Part shown: in pieces, positions 54,672 through 64,000 of the stretch
Layout of the letters: each line of letters begins with the position of its first letter
How positions within the stretch are numbered: position 1 is the stretch's first letter
Origin: Scopulibacillus darangshiensis
Lineage (GTDB): Bacteria > Bacillota > Bacilli > Bacillales > Sporolactobacillaceae
Length of the DNA: 64,000 nt
Reading direction: 5' to 3'
Assembly (NCBI RefSeq): GCF_004341035.1
Contig: NZ_SLXK01000006.1
Coordinates: 62,001 to 126,000, forward strand
Position numbers and translations under genes: made by a program
Notes under the pieces: generated by a model
Database searches by the model: none
Seen by the model: the letters and a program-made list of their open reading frames with translations, nothing else
What the model was told of the DNA's origin: nothing

Positions 54672-56854
54672 TTCTTAATTTCTTCCATCACATAGGCTTC
54701 CATCGTGTCGCCTTCTTTGATGTCATTGAACTTCTCCAGTGTCACACCGCATTCGTAGCCTGTTGCCACTTCTTTCGCATCATCTTTAAAACGCTTCAGT
54801 GTATCCACTTCACCTTCATAAATCACAATGCCGTCCCTTATTAAACGAATCCCGGCATCTCTAGAAATTTTGCCTTCCGTCACATAACAGCCTGCAATGG
54901 TCCCAACTTTTGATACTTTAAATGTTGTTCTGACTTCGATTTGGCCGATCACTTTCTCCCTAAATTCTGGATCAAGCATCCCTTTCATCGCAGCTTCCAT
55001 CTCATCAATAGCATCATAAATGACACGATATAGGCGAATATCAACCTTTTCTGTATCCGCTGTCTTCTTAGCATTACCATCTGGCCGGACATTAAAGCCA
55101 ATAATTATGGCATTTGAAGCGGATGCTAAAATGATATCAGACTCCGTGATCCCGCCGACACCGGTATGAATGATGTTAATTTTGGCGCCCTCAACATCAA
55201 TTTTTCGAAGTGATCCAGCCAAAGCTTCAACAGAGCCTTGCACGTCAGCCTTAACAATCACGTTGATCTCTTTCATGTCACCTTCTTTTATTTTCTGGAA
55301 AAGATCATCCAGACTAACCTTCGAGGTTTCTCCGCGCTGAGCCATAAGTTCACGTTCTGCTCTTGTTTCACCGATTTGCCGCGCTTTCTTCTCGTCCTCA
55401 AAGACTTGAAATTGGTCCCCGGCATGCGGTACATCATTTAAACCTGTAATTTCAACAGGTGTGGCAGGTGCTGCTATCTTAACCCGGCGGCCAAGATCAT
55501 TAACCATTGCCCTGACGCGGCCAAAGGTGTTTCCAACGACGATAGGGTCCCCAACCTTCAATGATCCATTTTGGACAAGCAATGTTGCGACTGGCCCGCG
55601 CCCTTTGTCGAGCTGTGCTTCGACAACTGTTCCTCTTGCCAGTTGATCTGGATTAGCCTTGTATTCTTCCATTTCGGATACAAGTAAAATCATTTCCAGT
55701 AGTTCATCGATACCTTCACCTTGTACAGCGGAAAGCTTGACGAAAATCGTGTCACCGCCCCAGTCTTCAGGGACGAGCTGGTGCTCTGTTAATTCCTGCA
55801 TAACACGGTCAGGGTTAGCCCCTTCTTTATCCATCTTGTTAACAGCAACAATAATCGGAACGCCGGCTGCCTTAGCATGGTTAATTGCTTCAACTGTCTG
55901 AGGCATGACGCCGTCATCCGCTGCAACCACAAGAATGGTAATATCAGTGATTTGGGCTCCGCGCGCTCTCATCGTTGTAAAGGCAGCATGCCCTGGTGTA
56001 TCTAAAAATGTGATGCGCTTGCCTTCATGGTCAATCTGATAAGCGCCAATATGCTGTGTGATGCCCCCAGCTTCCCCTGCAGTCACTTTAGTATGGCGAA
56101 TAGAGTCCAAAAGCGTTGTTTTACCGTGGTCAACGTGGCCCATAATCGTCACAACCGGCGGTCTGATCACCGCTGTTTCCTCATTAATCTCATTGTCATA
56201 GTCCTCGAAGGCTGTCACATCAAATACGACTTCCTCCTCAGCTTTGACACCGTAATCATCCGCAATTAATTCAATTGTATCCTTATCAAGCTCTTGATTT
56301 TTGGTAGCCATAACTCCTAGAGCCATAAGTTTTTTTATAATTTCAGTTGATTCTCTGCCAAGTTTCTCAGCAAGTCCGCTAACGGTTAATGAACCAAGAA
56401 AAGTTATTTTTTCAGGCAGCTTCTTTTCTTGTTTTGGTGCCTGAGGCTTGCCGAAGTTTTTCTTAGACTTAAAGTTTTTATTATGATTCTGTGACCTGCG
56501 ATGATTGTCTTTTTTAAAGTTACTTTTCTGCCGATTATTATTCGTTTTAGTTTCCTTCACACGTACCCCTGTATCTGAATCGCTTTTTTCCGATTCTGTT
56601 GATTTTCTGTTTTGTTTAACGTTCGGTCTTTGTTCTCTTGCTTCCGGTTTTTTATTAGAGCCGGGTTTTGGGTTATTGGGTTTAGGTTTCCCGGCTTGGG
56701 AACTGACGCTCTGACCCAGTTTTTCGATTGCCTTGTCATCAATGACAGCCATATGGCTTGAAACTGGAAACCCAATATTCTTTAATTTCGCTATAACATC
56801 TTTACTCGTTAACTGATGTTGTTTTGCAAATTCATAAACACGCATTTTACTCAT
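54668..56854 (-). CDS. infB: Translation initiation factor IF-2
   Basis: GTPase that brings initiator tRNA to the 30S subunit. N-terminal IF2-N module ([25 protein letters not shown]), then a long low-complexity Lys/Asn/Gln/Ser linker (about 60-150), a second IF2-N module, then the G domain with [20 protein letters not shown] and NKMD, and C-terminal domains ending near [10 protein letters not shown]. It has 728 residues. I took the ATG at 56854 with GGGGGTGAACGT upstream, inside the end of ylxQ. Confidence 0.98.
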   Translation of the reverse strand: MSKMRVYEFAKQHQLTSKDVIAKLKNIGFPVSSHMAVIDDKAIEKLGQSVSSQAGKPKPNNPKPGSNKKPEAREQRPNVKQNRKSTESEKSDSDTGVRVKETKTNNNRQKSNFKKDNHRRSQNHNKNFKSKKNFGKPQAPKQEKKLPEKITFLGSLTVSGLAEKLGRESTEIIKKLMALGVMATKNQELDKDTIELIADDYGVKAEEEVVFDVTAFEDYDNEINEETAVIRPPVVTIMGHVDHGKTTLLDSIRHTKVTAGEAGGITQHIGAYQIDHEGKRITFLDTPGHAAFTTMRARGAQITDITILVVAADDGVMPQTVEAINHAKAAGVPIIVAVNKMDKEGANPDRVMQELTEHQLVPEDWGGDTIFVKLSAVQGEGIDELLEMILLVSEMEEYKANPDQLARGTVVEAQLDKGRGPVATLLVQNGSLKVGDPIVVGNTFGRVRAMVNDLGRRVKIAAPATPVEITGLNDVPHAGDQFQVFEDEKKARQIGETRAERELMAQRGETSKVSLDDLFQKIKEGDMKEINVIVKADVQGSVEALAGSLRKIDVEGAKINIIHTGVGGITESDIILASASNAIIIGFNVRPDGNAKKTADTEKVDIRLYRVIYDAIDEMEAAMKGMLDPEFREKVIGQIEVRTTFKVSKVGTIAGCYVTEGKISRDAGIRLIRDGIVIYEGEVDTLKRFKDDAKEVATGYECGVTLEKFNDIKEGDTMEAYVMEEIKK

Positions 56855-56858
56855 ACGT

Positions 56859-57176
56859 TCACCCCCGAAATGATTGATCAAACAAAGCGATCAATTTATT
56901 GCCTAAACCTGTATCAGTCACCGCTGCTAAAACGCGGGAAGGCTGGCCGATCGCATGACCAAGCTCTTCGCGATTTGGAACGGTCCTGAGCGGGATCTGA
57001 TAGTAGGCACATTTATTGGTAATTGTTTTCTTTGTACGTTCAGATGCGTCTTCAGAAAGGATGACAATAATTGCTTTTTTCTGCCGAACAACGCGCATAA
57101 CGGTTTCCTCTCCCGAAACGACCTTGCCGGCACGTTGGGCGAGCCCAAGAAATGAGTGCCATTTGCTATTTGACAT
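56859..57176 (-). CDS. ylxQ: YlxQ, L7Ae-family ribosomal-type protein
   Basis: L7Ae/L30e-like K-turn RNA-binding protein of 105 residues: [44 protein letters not shown]. The family lies between ylxR and infB in Bacillus. The exact RNA partner is not clear from sequence. It starts 3 nt after the ylxR stop. Confidence 0.92.
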   Translation of the reverse strand: MSNSKWHSFLGLAQRAGKVVSGEETVMRVVRQKKAIIVILSEDASERTKKTITNKCAYYQIPLRTVPNREELGHAIGQPSRVLAAVTDTGLGNKLIALFDQSFRG

Positions 57177-57179
57177 TTA

Positions 57180-57449
57180 TTATGACTGCTCCTCTACAAG
57201 CTTAAGCATATCTTCAAACACATCATCCGGAATTGGTGTTTGCAATTGGCGTGAAAGCAAATTCTTTTGACGAGCCTTCTCAACGCATTCTTTCTTCTTT
57301 GATAAATAGGCGCCTCTCCCATTTTTCTTGCCGGTTAAATCGAGCGATACCTCTCCTTCCGGTGATCGCACGATCCGAAACAGCGACTTTTTTTCCTCAG
57401 AATCTCCGCAGGCAATGCACTTTCGCATTGGTATTTTTCGTTGTTTCAT
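57180..57449 (-). CDS. rnpM: YlxR/RnpM, RNase P-modulating protein
   Basis: Small basic DUF448 protein of 89 residues with RKCIACGDSEEKKSLFRIVRS and the RNA-contact loop GKKNGRGAYLSKKKECVEKA. In B. subtilis YlxR has been reported to bind the RNase P RNA and modulate tRNA maturation, hence RnpM. It lies 12 bp after nusA and 3 bp before ylxQ. Confidence 0.92.
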   Translation of the reverse strand: MKQRKIPMRKCIACGDSEEKKSLFRIVRSPEGEVSLDLTGKKNGRGAYLSKKKECVEKARQKNLLSRQLQTPIPDDVFEDMLKLVEEQS

Positions 57450-57461
57450 GCTACTACCACC

Positions 57462-58679
57462 CTATTCCTCTTTGTCATTTGACGCTTCAGTTTCGGGCTG
57501 TTCATCTAATACTGCGGACTCTGTATCATCGTCATGCCGGCCGACATCAGATTCTTCTTCTGTAGTTACTTCTTCAGTCGGCTCTTCATCCCTTAAGCCT
57601 ATACCGCTTCCAGGCAACTCGTAATCCTCATCAAGCATGCCTTGCTCTTCAGCATCCGTTTCACTTTTAATATCGATCTTCCAGCCGGTTAATTTGGCTG
57701 CAAGCCGGGCATTTTGGCCCCTTTTGCCAATGGCCAAGGAGAGTTGATAATCAGGCACAACAACTGTCGTTGCTTTTTCTTCCTCATTCACTAGTACCTT
57801 TACAACCTTCGAGGGACTTAAGGCATTGGCAACATATTCGACCGGATCAAGAGACCAGCGGACAATATCGATCTTTTCGCCCTTCAGTTCATTAACAATT
57901 GCTTGGACCCTGGAGCCCTTTTGACCGACACACGAGCCAACCGGATCAACCTCAGGATCTTCAGCGTGAACAGCAATTTTTGAACGGTCGCCTGCTTCAC
58001 GTGCAATGGATTTCACTTCCACCGTGCCATCATAAATTTCCGGTACTTCAAGTTCAAAAAGTCTTTTTAATAATCCGGGATGGGTTCTGGAGACCATAAC
58101 AGAAGGACCTTTTGTTGTATTTTCAACTTTGGTAATGTAGACCTTAATACGGTCATGTGGATGATATTGTTCGTTAGGCATTTGCTCGGATAATGGTAAA
58201 AGCGCTTCAACCCGTCCTAAATCCACATAGATGAAGCGATGATCAATCCGTTGCACAATCCCTGTCATTATATCGTCTTCACGGTCAATAAACTCTGAAT
58301 AAATAACACCGCGTTCCGCTTCACGGACTCGTTGAGTAACGACTTGTTTTGCAGTTTGCGCCGCAATGCGGCCGAAATTTTTTGGTGTGACCTCAATTTC
58401 AACAACGTCGTCCAAATCAAATTGCGGGTTAATGTCCTTTGCTTGTTCCAAAGAAATTTGCAGCCTTGGGTCTTCAACCGCTTCGACAACATCCTTTCGG
58501 GCGAATACCTTAATTTGTCCCAGCCCTTCGTTAATATCGATCCTGACGTTTTGCGCTTGATTAAAATTTCTCTTATAAGCGGAAATGAGAGCGGCTTCCA
58601 ACGCCTCAATCAGAATATCCTTGCTAATGCCCTTGTCTTTTTCAAGCGCTGAAATAGCATCTAACAGATCACTGCTCAT
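57462..58679 (-). CDS. nusA: Transcription termination/antitermination factor NusA
   Basis: RNA polymerase-associated factor for pausing and termination. N-terminal domain (ISALEKDKGISKDILIEALEAALISAYKRNF), S1 domain (DDIMTGIVQRIDHRFIYVDLG), two KH domains (DPVGSCVGQKGSRVQAIVNELKGEKIDIV and LAIGKRGQNARLAAKLTGWKIDI) and a long acidic tail of about 60 residues rich in Glu, Asp and Thr. It has 405 residues, longer than B. subtilis NusA (371) because of the tail. Confidence 0.98.
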   Translation of the reverse strand: MSSDLLDAISALEKDKGISKDILIEALEAALISAYKRNFNQAQNVRIDINEGLGQIKVFARKDVVEAVEDPRLQISLEQAKDINPQFDLDDVVEIEVTPKNFGRIAAQTAKQVVTQRVREAERGVIYSEFIDREDDIMTGIVQRIDHRFIYVDLGRVEALLPLSEQMPNEQYHPHDRIKVYITKVENTTKGPSVMVSRTHPGLLKRLFELEVPEIYDGTVEVKSIAREAGDRSKIAVHAEDPEVDPVGSCVGQKGSRVQAIVNELKGEKIDIVRWSLDPVEYVANALSPSKVVKVLVNEEEKATTVVVPDYQLSLAIGKRGQNARLAAKLTGWKIDIKSETDAEEQGMLDEDYELPGSGIGLRDEEPTEEVTTEEESDVGRHDDDTESAVLDEQPETEASNDKEE

Positions 58680-58750
58680 TTTTCTTATTCTCCCCTTTTT
58701 CGGGCAACGTAGGTTGCCGATGTACTCATTACAAAGTGGATTAATTTAAC

Positions 58751-59221
58751 TTAAAAAATGATCGCAAGCCGTGCACTCGCAATCTTTTCGTAAGGAATAA
58801 CCACCGTTTCCATTTTTGTCTTCTTTTTGATCGCAAGTGTCATTTCATTGTCTTCGGCCTGAACGAGCTTGCCCTCAAAAGCCTTTTCACCGTTAATTGG
58901 CTCGTACGTCGTCACTCGAACATTTTTATCTATCGCTTTCTTGTAATCTGCCTTTCCTTTTAAAGGCCGTTCAGCGCCGGGTGAGGAAACTTCGAGGAAG
59001 TAGGCGTCACTTACCGGATCATCCTCATCCAATTTATCACTGAGTCTTTCGCTCACTTGAGCACATGTATCTAAATCGACACCTGCCGGCGAATCAATAA
59101 AGACGCGTAAAAACCAATTTTGGCCTTCCTTTACATACTCCACGTCGACTAATTCCAAATCAAGCTCCTCGAGTATCGGGGCTGCGAGCTCTTTTGTTAA
59201 CTCCGAAATTTTACTAGCCAT
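58751..59221 (-). CDS. rimP: Ribosome maturation factor RimP
   Basis: 30S assembly factor. [44 protein letters not shown] and [18 protein letters not shown] are family signatures. It has 156 residues. First gene of the nusA-infB operon; AAAGGAGGCTTGAA precedes the ATG. Its leader holds a terminator-like hairpin. Confidence 0.97.
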   Translation of the reverse strand: MASKISELTKELAAPILEELDLELVDVEYVKEGQNWFLRVFIDSPAGVDLDTCAQVSERLSDKLDEDDPVSDAYFLEVSSPGAERPLKGKADYKKAIDKNVRVTTYEPINGEKAFEGKLVQAEDNEMTLAIKKKTKMETVVIPYEKIASARLAIIF

Positions 59222-59236
59222 TTCAAGCCTCCTTTC

Positions 59237-59275
59237 AAACGAAAACGAAAGAGTGGGAAAATCCCACTCTTTGCA
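59237..59275 (-). terminator. terminator-like hairpin in the rimP leader
   Basis: AAAGAGTGGGA (59248-59258) and TCCCACTCTTT (59262-59272) form a perfect 11-bp stem with a 3-nt loop, followed on the minus strand by CGTTTTCGTTTG. It lies downstream of a probable promoter and upstream of the rimP ribosome binding site, so it can act both as polC terminator and as attenuator of the operon. Confidence 0.7.
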
Positions 59276-59305
59276 AACGACCTATTCACTAGTATTTCCA
59301 AATAT

Positions 59306-59334
59306 AATATATCATAACCCCTTAGGAAAGGCAA
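59306..59334 (-). promoter_or_regulatory. promoter of the rimP-nusA operon
   Basis: On the minus strand TTGCCT (59329-59334) and TATATT (59306-59311) are 17 bp apart, in the polC-rimP gap. Confidence 0.6.
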
Positions 59335-59357
59335 CTTTTACCTTGTGGCACATGAAC

Positions 59358-62300
59358 TTAAAAGAGAGACAATTGGTTTGCATCAGGCAAACCCTCCAAA
59401 CAACCATGCTGATCTAAATATTCCACAACGGTTTTGGAAAGTTTTGCACGCTTTTGCAAATCCTCTTTGGATAAGAATTCACCGTTTTCCCTCGCCTTTA
59501 CAATATTTATCGCTGCATTCGTACCAACGCCTGGTAAAGCATTGAACGGCGGAATCAATGAATCATCTTCAACGATAAATTCCGCTGCTTCTGATCGATA
59601 TAAATCAATAGACTGAAACCGGAACCCGCGTTCACACATTTCAAGTGCCAATTCAAGGACAACCAAAAGGTTCTTTTCTTTCGGTGAAGCATCGAGACCT
59701 TTTTTTTCTATGTCTTCTATTTTTGCCCGAATGGCATTTGCGCCCCGCCTCATGACATCGATATCGAAGTCATCGGCTCTAACAGAAAAGTATGTGGCAT
59801 AGAAAAGAATCGGGTGATGCACCTTAAAATAAGCGATTCTTACGGCCATAAGCACGTAAGCCGTTGCATGGGCTTTTGGGAACATATATTTGATTTTAAG
59901 ACAGGATCCAATATACCAATCCGGCACATTGTGTTTCTTCATTTCCTCAATCCACTCAGCCTGCAAACCCTTTCCTTTACGGACAAATTCCATAATTTTA
60001 AAGGCCAAAGACGGCTCTAATCCCTTATGCATGAGATATACCATGATGTCATCACGACACCCGATAACATCCTTAAGGACACAAGTCCCATTATTAATTA
60101 ATTCTTGAGCGTTCCCAAGCCAAACATCTGTACCGTGGGAAAGACCTGAGATTTGCACAAGTTCAGCAAAAGTCGTTGGTTTCGTGTCTTCAAGCATTTG
60201 CCTGACAAAGCGCGTTCCAAATTCCGGAATACCGAGTGTTCCTGTTTTGCAGCGGATTTGTTCCTGATTGACACCAAGCGATTCAGTTGAGCTGAAGATC
60301 TTCATGACCGCGGCATCATCAGTTGGAATCGTCTTTGGATCCATACCGCTTAGATCTTGAAGCATCCTAATAACAGTCGGATCATCGTGCCCGAGGATAT
60401 CCAGTTTTAATAAGTTATCATGAATAGAGTGGAAGTCAAAATGTGTCGTCCGCCATTCGCTTGTTTTGTCATCTGCAGGGAATTGGACAGGCGTAAAGTC
60501 GTAAATATCCATGTAATCCGGCACAACAATGATACCGCCGGGATGCTGCCCCGTTGTCCTTTTGACTCCCGTACATCCTGATGCCAAACGGTCAATTTCA
60601 GCGCCGCGGAAGTGGGCATTGATATCCCCTTCATAACCCTTGACGAAACCGAAAGCTGTCTTATCAGCAACAGTACCTATTGTGCCTGCCCGGTAAACTT
60701 TGTCCTCACCGAACAGTTCTTTCGTATAATTATGTGCGACAGGCTGATATTCTCCTGAGAAATTCAAATCAATATCAGGCACTTTGTCCCCTTTAAAACC
60801 AAGAAATGTTTCAAAGGGAATATCATGTCCGTCTTTTGTATAGTCAGCGCCGCATTCAGAGCAGACCTTATCAGGCAAGTCAAATCCGCAGGCGACGGAC
60901 CCGTCCGTGAAAAATTCTGAGTGATGGCATTCAGGACAGACATAATGCGGCGGCAGCGGGTTAACTTCAGTTATGTCCATCATCGTTGCAACAAATGACG
61001 AACCGACTGATCCCCTTGAGCCTACCAAATAACCATCGATCAAAGATTTCTTTACAAGTTTATGAGATATTAGATAGATGACCGCAAAGCCGTGGCCGAT
61101 AATGCTGTTTAACTCTTTCTCTAAACGCTTTTCGACGAGATCAGGCAGGTTATTTCCATATCTGCTCCGCGCTTCATCATAGCTCATATCCCTTACTTCG
61201 TCATCTGCACCTTCAATTTTTGGTGTATAAAGGTCATCGGGCACAGGAGCTATAGTCTCATCAACCAGATCGGCAATGTGATGCGTGTTCGTCACGACGA
61301 CTTCTTTTGCCTTTTCTTCACCTAGAAATTTCAGGCTAGCAAGCATCTCATCTGTTGTTCTAAAATGTACTTTAGGTTGTGTTTGGCGATTAAGCGGATT
61401 TCCGGCTTGTGATGCTACAAGGATTTTCCGGTAGAGATGTTCATGTTCATCAAGATAATGAACATTTCCGGTGGCAACTACAGGTTTCTTCAACTTTTCG
61501 CCAAGCTTTGTCAAATTACTGATGATTTGTCTAAGTGATAATTCATCGTTAACAAGGTCTTTTTCGATGAGATGAGCATAGTTTTCCGGTGGCTGAATTT
61601 CAATGTAATCATAAAATTTGGCGACCTCCTCAGCTTCATCCGGGGACTTTTGCATCATTGCTTCAAACACTTCACCTTTATCACAGCCCGAACCGATGAT
61701 GAGACCTTCACGATATTTTCCTAATTGTGACCGCGGAATTCTAGGCACTCTGTAAAAATATTGAAGGTGTGATAACGATACAAGTTTATACAGATTTTTC
61801 AACCCTGCTTGATTTTTGGCCAATAATATAATGTGGCTAGGTCTGACCCGTTCAAAGCTGCCTTGTCCCATATTGTCATTCAGCTGATCGTGAAATAAAA
61901 TTCCCTTCTCCTCAGCATCCGTCAGCATTTTCCACATCAAATAACCGGTAGCCTCGGCATCATAAATAGCTCTGTGATGCTGGGTAAGCTCAATGTTAAA
62001 GGTTTTACATAACGTATTTAAACGATGATTTTTCATATCGGGGTACAAAAATCGGCCTAGTTCTAACGTGTCTATAACTGGATTTTTGGCCTTTTCATAG
62101 CCGATTCTTTCATAACCGATGTTCAAAAACCCCATATCAAAGCTTGCGTTATGTGCCACAAGCACACCATCACCCGAAAACTCGTAAAAATCCTTTAAAA
62201 CGACATCTATATCCGGGGCATCCTGAACCATATCATCTGTGATCCCAGTTAATTCAATAGTCGTTTGTGATAAGGATTGATGTGGATTCGCAAAAGCTTC

Positions 62301-63653
62301 AAAGCGATCGATAATTTCCCCGCCTTTAACCTTTACAGCTGCAAGTTCGATAATTTTATGATAGACAGCCGATAACCCGGTTGTTTCCACATCGAAAACA
62401 ACGTAAGTATCATCCGCAAGCTTTCGATGCTGTTCATTGTACGCGATCGGCACGCCGTCATCGACAAGATTTGCCTCCAAGCCATACAATATTTTTACAC
62501 CATGCTTCTTTCCTGCTGAATAAGCCTCAGGATAAGACTGAACAACAGCGTGATCCGTTATCGCAATCGCTTGATGTCCCCATTCTTTCGCCCGTGCTAC
62601 CAAATCGCCTGCCGTAAGGACCGCATCCATTTGACTCATTGCTGTATGAGCATGTAATTCGACACGTTTTTCACCCTCTGGTGCCTGATCCAATTTTTTG
62701 TTCGGGAGGATTTCCTGAATGTCATTGCCGATCATGACAAGATCGCGAACAAAGGTATCATTTTGCACACCACCGCGAACCTTCACCCACATACCCTTTT
62801 TTAAGCCCGTCAGCTTATGAACATCATCCTTGTCCCTTGAAAAGGTTTTGACGTGCATAGAATTCGTATAATCGGTCACCTTAAAGAGCAACAGTGTGCG
62901 CCCGCTTCTTAATTCACGGGTTTCTGCATCGAAAACATAACCCTGAATGGTAACCCGCCGCTCTTCATCTTCAATATGACTTAGCGGGATAGGGTCGTCC
63001 TTAATGTCATAACCAACTGCAAACGGCTTGCCAGAGTCCTCAGCTTCCTGCTGTTCTCTCTTGCGCTCCTGCTCAATCACCGCTTCTATCACTTTCTTTT
63101 TGTCTTCTTCTTCCCTTTGTTTGACAAACTGTTGATAGGCTTGATCCGACGCTTCAATTCTGACATCCATTTCTACCGTCGATAGACCGCACGTCTGCAA
63201 ATGGTCGTTGAGAGAAGGTATCTTCCTTTTTAAAATGACAGCTTCGGTGTCATTTTGTACCGAAAGAATCATTTTTCTTTCTTCGAATGAAGGTTGCTGT
63301 TTCTTGATTAAGCCTTTTAACGAAGGCGACAAATCTGTCATTTGTTCTGTGATCATTTGCCAATAGCCGAGGATAAGCTGTTCATCAAAACGTGATTCGC
63401 GGGTATTGATTGAAAAGGTGATGGCCGCGATATGGTGAAAGTGTGAAACAAGCTGCTTTTGCAGCCATTGGTACACATGGACAGGCAAAGGCGACTCAAG
63501 CAAAAAAGAAAAATGCCATTTGCGTTCTTCTTGATGAACTGTCAATCGTTCGATCACACCATTTTGCATATATTTGTCAATGATTTCTTCAGGGGCTTGA
63601 ATTTGATTGAGAAGAATCATAAAGCGGTCTTGTTTTGTTTTTCCTTCAACCAC
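59358..63653 (-). CDS. polC: DNA polymerase III alpha subunit, PolC type
   Basis: Main replicative polymerase of low-GC Gram-positives, with proofreading in the same chain. N-terminal domains (1-230), an OB fold ([13 protein letters not shown]), a PHP domain split around the exonuclease ([15 protein letters not shown]), an exonuclease inserted at about 415-580 ([22 protein letters not shown]), the palm with [14 protein letters not shown], a zinc site (CPEC and CSEC) and a C terminus ending QLSLF, a clamp-binding motif. It has 1431 residues, canonical. The start is a GTG preceded by GGGAGGAG. Lies between proS and rimP. Confidence 0.98.
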   Translation of the reverse strand: MVEGKTKQDRFMILLNQIQAPEEIIDKYMQNGVIERLTVHQEERKWHFSFLLESPLPVHVYQWLQKQLVSHFHHIAAITFSINTRESRFDEQLILGYWQMITEQMTDLSPSLKGLIKKQQPSFEERKMILSVQNDTEAVILKRKIPSLNDHLQTCGLSTVEMDVRIEASDQAYQQFVKQREEEDKKKVIEAVIEQERKREQQEAEDSGKPFAVGYDIKDDPIPLSHIEDEERRVTIQGYVFDAETRELRSGRTLLLFKVTDYTNSMHVKTFSRDKDDVHKLTGLKKGMWVKVRGGVQNDTFVRDLVMIGNDIQEILPNKKLDQAPEGEKRVELHAHTAMSQMDAVLTAGDLVARAKEWGHQAIAITDHAVVQSYPEAYSAGKKHGVKILYGLEANLVDDGVPIAYNEQHRKLADDTYVVFDVETTGLSAVYHKIIELAAVKVKGGEIIDRFEAFANPHQSLSQTTIELTGITDDMVQDAPDIDVVLKDFYEFSGDGVLVAHNASFDMGFLNIGYERIGYEKAKNPVIDTLELGRFLYPDMKNHRLNTLCKTFNIELTQHHRAIYDAEATGYLMWKMLTDAEEKGILFHDQLNDNMGQGSFERVRPSHIILLAKNQAGLKNLYKLVSLSHLQYFYRVPRIPRSQLGKYREGLIIGSGCDKGEVFEAMMQKSPDEAEEVAKFYDYIEIQPPENYAHLIEKDLVNDELSLRQIISNLTKLGEKLKKPVVATGNVHYLDEHEHLYRKILVASQAGNPLNRQTQPKVHFRTTDEMLASLKFLGEEKAKEVVVTNTHHIADLVDETIAPVPDDLYTPKIEGADDEVRDMSYDEARSRYGNNLPDLVEKRLEKELNSIIGHGFAVIYLISHKLVKKSLIDGYLVGSRGSVGSSFVATMMDITEVNPLPPHYVCPECHHSEFFTDGSVACGFDLPDKVCSECGADYTKDGHDIPFETFLGFKGDKVPDIDLNFSGEYQPVAHNYTKELFGEDKVYRAGTIGTVADKTAFGFVKGYEGDINAHFRGAEIDRLASGCTGVKRTTGQHPGGIIVVPDYMDIYDFTPVQFPADDKTSEWRTTHFDFHSIHDNLLKLDILGHDDPTVIRMLQDLSGMDPKTIPTDDAAVMKIFSSTESLGVNQEQIRCKTGTLGIPEFGTRFVRQMLEDTKPTTFAELVQISGLSHGTDVWLGNAQELINNGTCVLKDVIGCRDDIMVYLMHKGLEPSLAFKIMEFVRKGKGLQAEWIEEMKKHNVPDWYIGSCLKIKYMFPKAHATAYVLMAVRIAYFKVHHPILFYATYFSVRADDFDIDVMRRGANAIRAKIEDIEKKGLDASPKEKNLLVVLELALEMCERGFRFQSIDLYRSEAAEFIVEDDSLIPPFNALPGVGTNAAINIVKARENGEFLSKEDLQKRAKLSKTVVEYLDQHGCLEGLPDANQLSLF

Positions 63654-63682
63654 GGTTTTTCTCCTCCCGTTACTTAAGTTGC

Positions 63683-63719
63683 TAAAGAAAATGGCACCCC
63701 ATTAATATTGAGGCACCAT
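63683..63719 (-). terminator. proS terminator
   Basis: ATGGTGCC and GGTGCCAT (minus-strand sense) form an 8-bp stem with two G-U pairs, followed by TTTTCTTT, 9 bp after the proS stop. Confidence 0.6.
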
Positions 63720-63727
63720 CCGTTTGT

Positions 63728-64000
63728 TTAATCGTGCATTTGTGCTTCTATAACACTATTTAACTCATCAATATGACATTCCAGCATGTCACCGGTCTTT
63801 CTGATCTTAACTTCAATATACCCTTCTCCAGCTCTTTTGCCGACCGTTATCCTGACCGGGCAGCCGATAAGGTCCGCGTCAGCAAATTTGACACCGGCGC
63901 GCTCTTTCCGATCATCTAAAAGCACGTCCCACTTGTCACCAAGCTGCAGATGCAGCTGTTCCGCAAGTGTCAGCTGTTCATCATTCTTGACATTAACAGG
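63728..64000 (-). CDS. proS: Prolyl-tRNA synthetase, C-terminal part
   Basis: Only the last 90 codons are in the window; the gene runs off the right edge. The frame reads [19 protein letters not shown], then [23 protein letters not shown] and ends SVIEAQMHD. This is the HGTP anticodon-binding domain of bacterial Pro[24 protein letters not shown]-type sequence is characteristic. Its place upstream of polC is the same as in B. subtilis. The start and catalytic domain are not visible. Confidence 0.93.
   Translation of the reverse strand, partial: PVNVKNDEQLTLAEQLHLQLGDKWDVLLDDRKERAGVKFADADLIGCPVRITVGKRAGEGYIEVKIRKTGDMLECHIDELNSVIEAQMHD

Noticed and set aside
1-64000. tRNA, rRNA, insertion sequences and prophage genes
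   Set aside because: No cloverleaf, rRNA segment, transposase or phage gene was recognised; long plus-strand frames are shadows of minus-strand genes, except sinR.

Overview
The window is a 64 kb piece of a chromosome from an endospore-forming member of the Bacillales, most likely Bacillaceae or the related Sporolactobacillaceae. The evidence is the gene content and order: spore genes (spoVK, cotE, spoVS, dipicolinate synthase spoVFA/spoVFB, a SpoIIIE-type DNA translocase), Gram-positive housekeeping genes (polC, rny, an RNase J2-like gene, glnR-glnA, ymdB, ymcA) and a tapA-sipW-tasA biofilm matrix operon with SinR. No rRNA, tRNA, CRISPR array, prophage or intact insertion sequence was seen. 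All but one of the genes lie on the minus strand; only sinR is on the plus strand. The minus-strand genes are described below from right to left, in their direction of transcription.

Right end (64000 to 49436): the end of proS, then polC, then the rimP-nusA-rnpM-ylxQ-infB-ylxP-rbfA-truB-ribF operon, rpsO and pnp. This is replication, transcription, translation and RNA-turnover housekeeping in the order known from Bacillus. Next (49101 to 39952) come ylxY, the M16 peptidase mlpA, the spoVFA-spoVFB-asd-dapG-dapA block that makes dipicolinate and diaminopimelate precursors, and the RNase J2-like gene. Then (39468 to 30930) tepA, ylzJ, spoIIIE-type ftsK and a four-gene nucleoside ABC importer. 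The 30795 to 22259 block holds ymfF-ymfH-ymfI-ymfJ-ymfK-rodZ-pgsA-cinA-recA, and 22038 to 10154 holds rny, ymdB, spoVS, miaB, ymcA, cotE, mutS, mutL, miaA and hfq.

The left end departs from the usual order. A KinB-like histidine kinase sits between hfq and spoVK. After hflX, ynbB, glnR and glnA there is a biofilm control module: sinR is divergent from tapA-sipW-tasA, and a 40-codon sinI gene, too short for routine gene finding, lies tail-to-tail with sinR. The 355 bp between tapA and the sinR transcript carry four copies of a SinR-type inverted repeat. Matrix genes, their repressor and the repressor's antagonist are therefore within 3 kb, in an orientation unlike the sinI-sinR operon of B. 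subtilis.

The longest intergenic gaps hold structured or repeat-like DNA rather than genes: a GC-rich cruciform (18771-18881), a GCGTC-rich block with a 13-bp direct repeat (38303-38450), a decayed reading frame upstream of tepA (39493-39798), a nested hairpin element with AGGAC/AGGAT loops (49204-49275) and two exact 44-bp tandem copies (49302-49389). Several regulatory sites can be read directly: GlnR boxes on the glnRA promoter, a LexA box on recA, a sigma-H promoter for spoVS, a sigma-K promoter for spoVFA, and terminator-like hairpins in the leaders of sinI and rimP.
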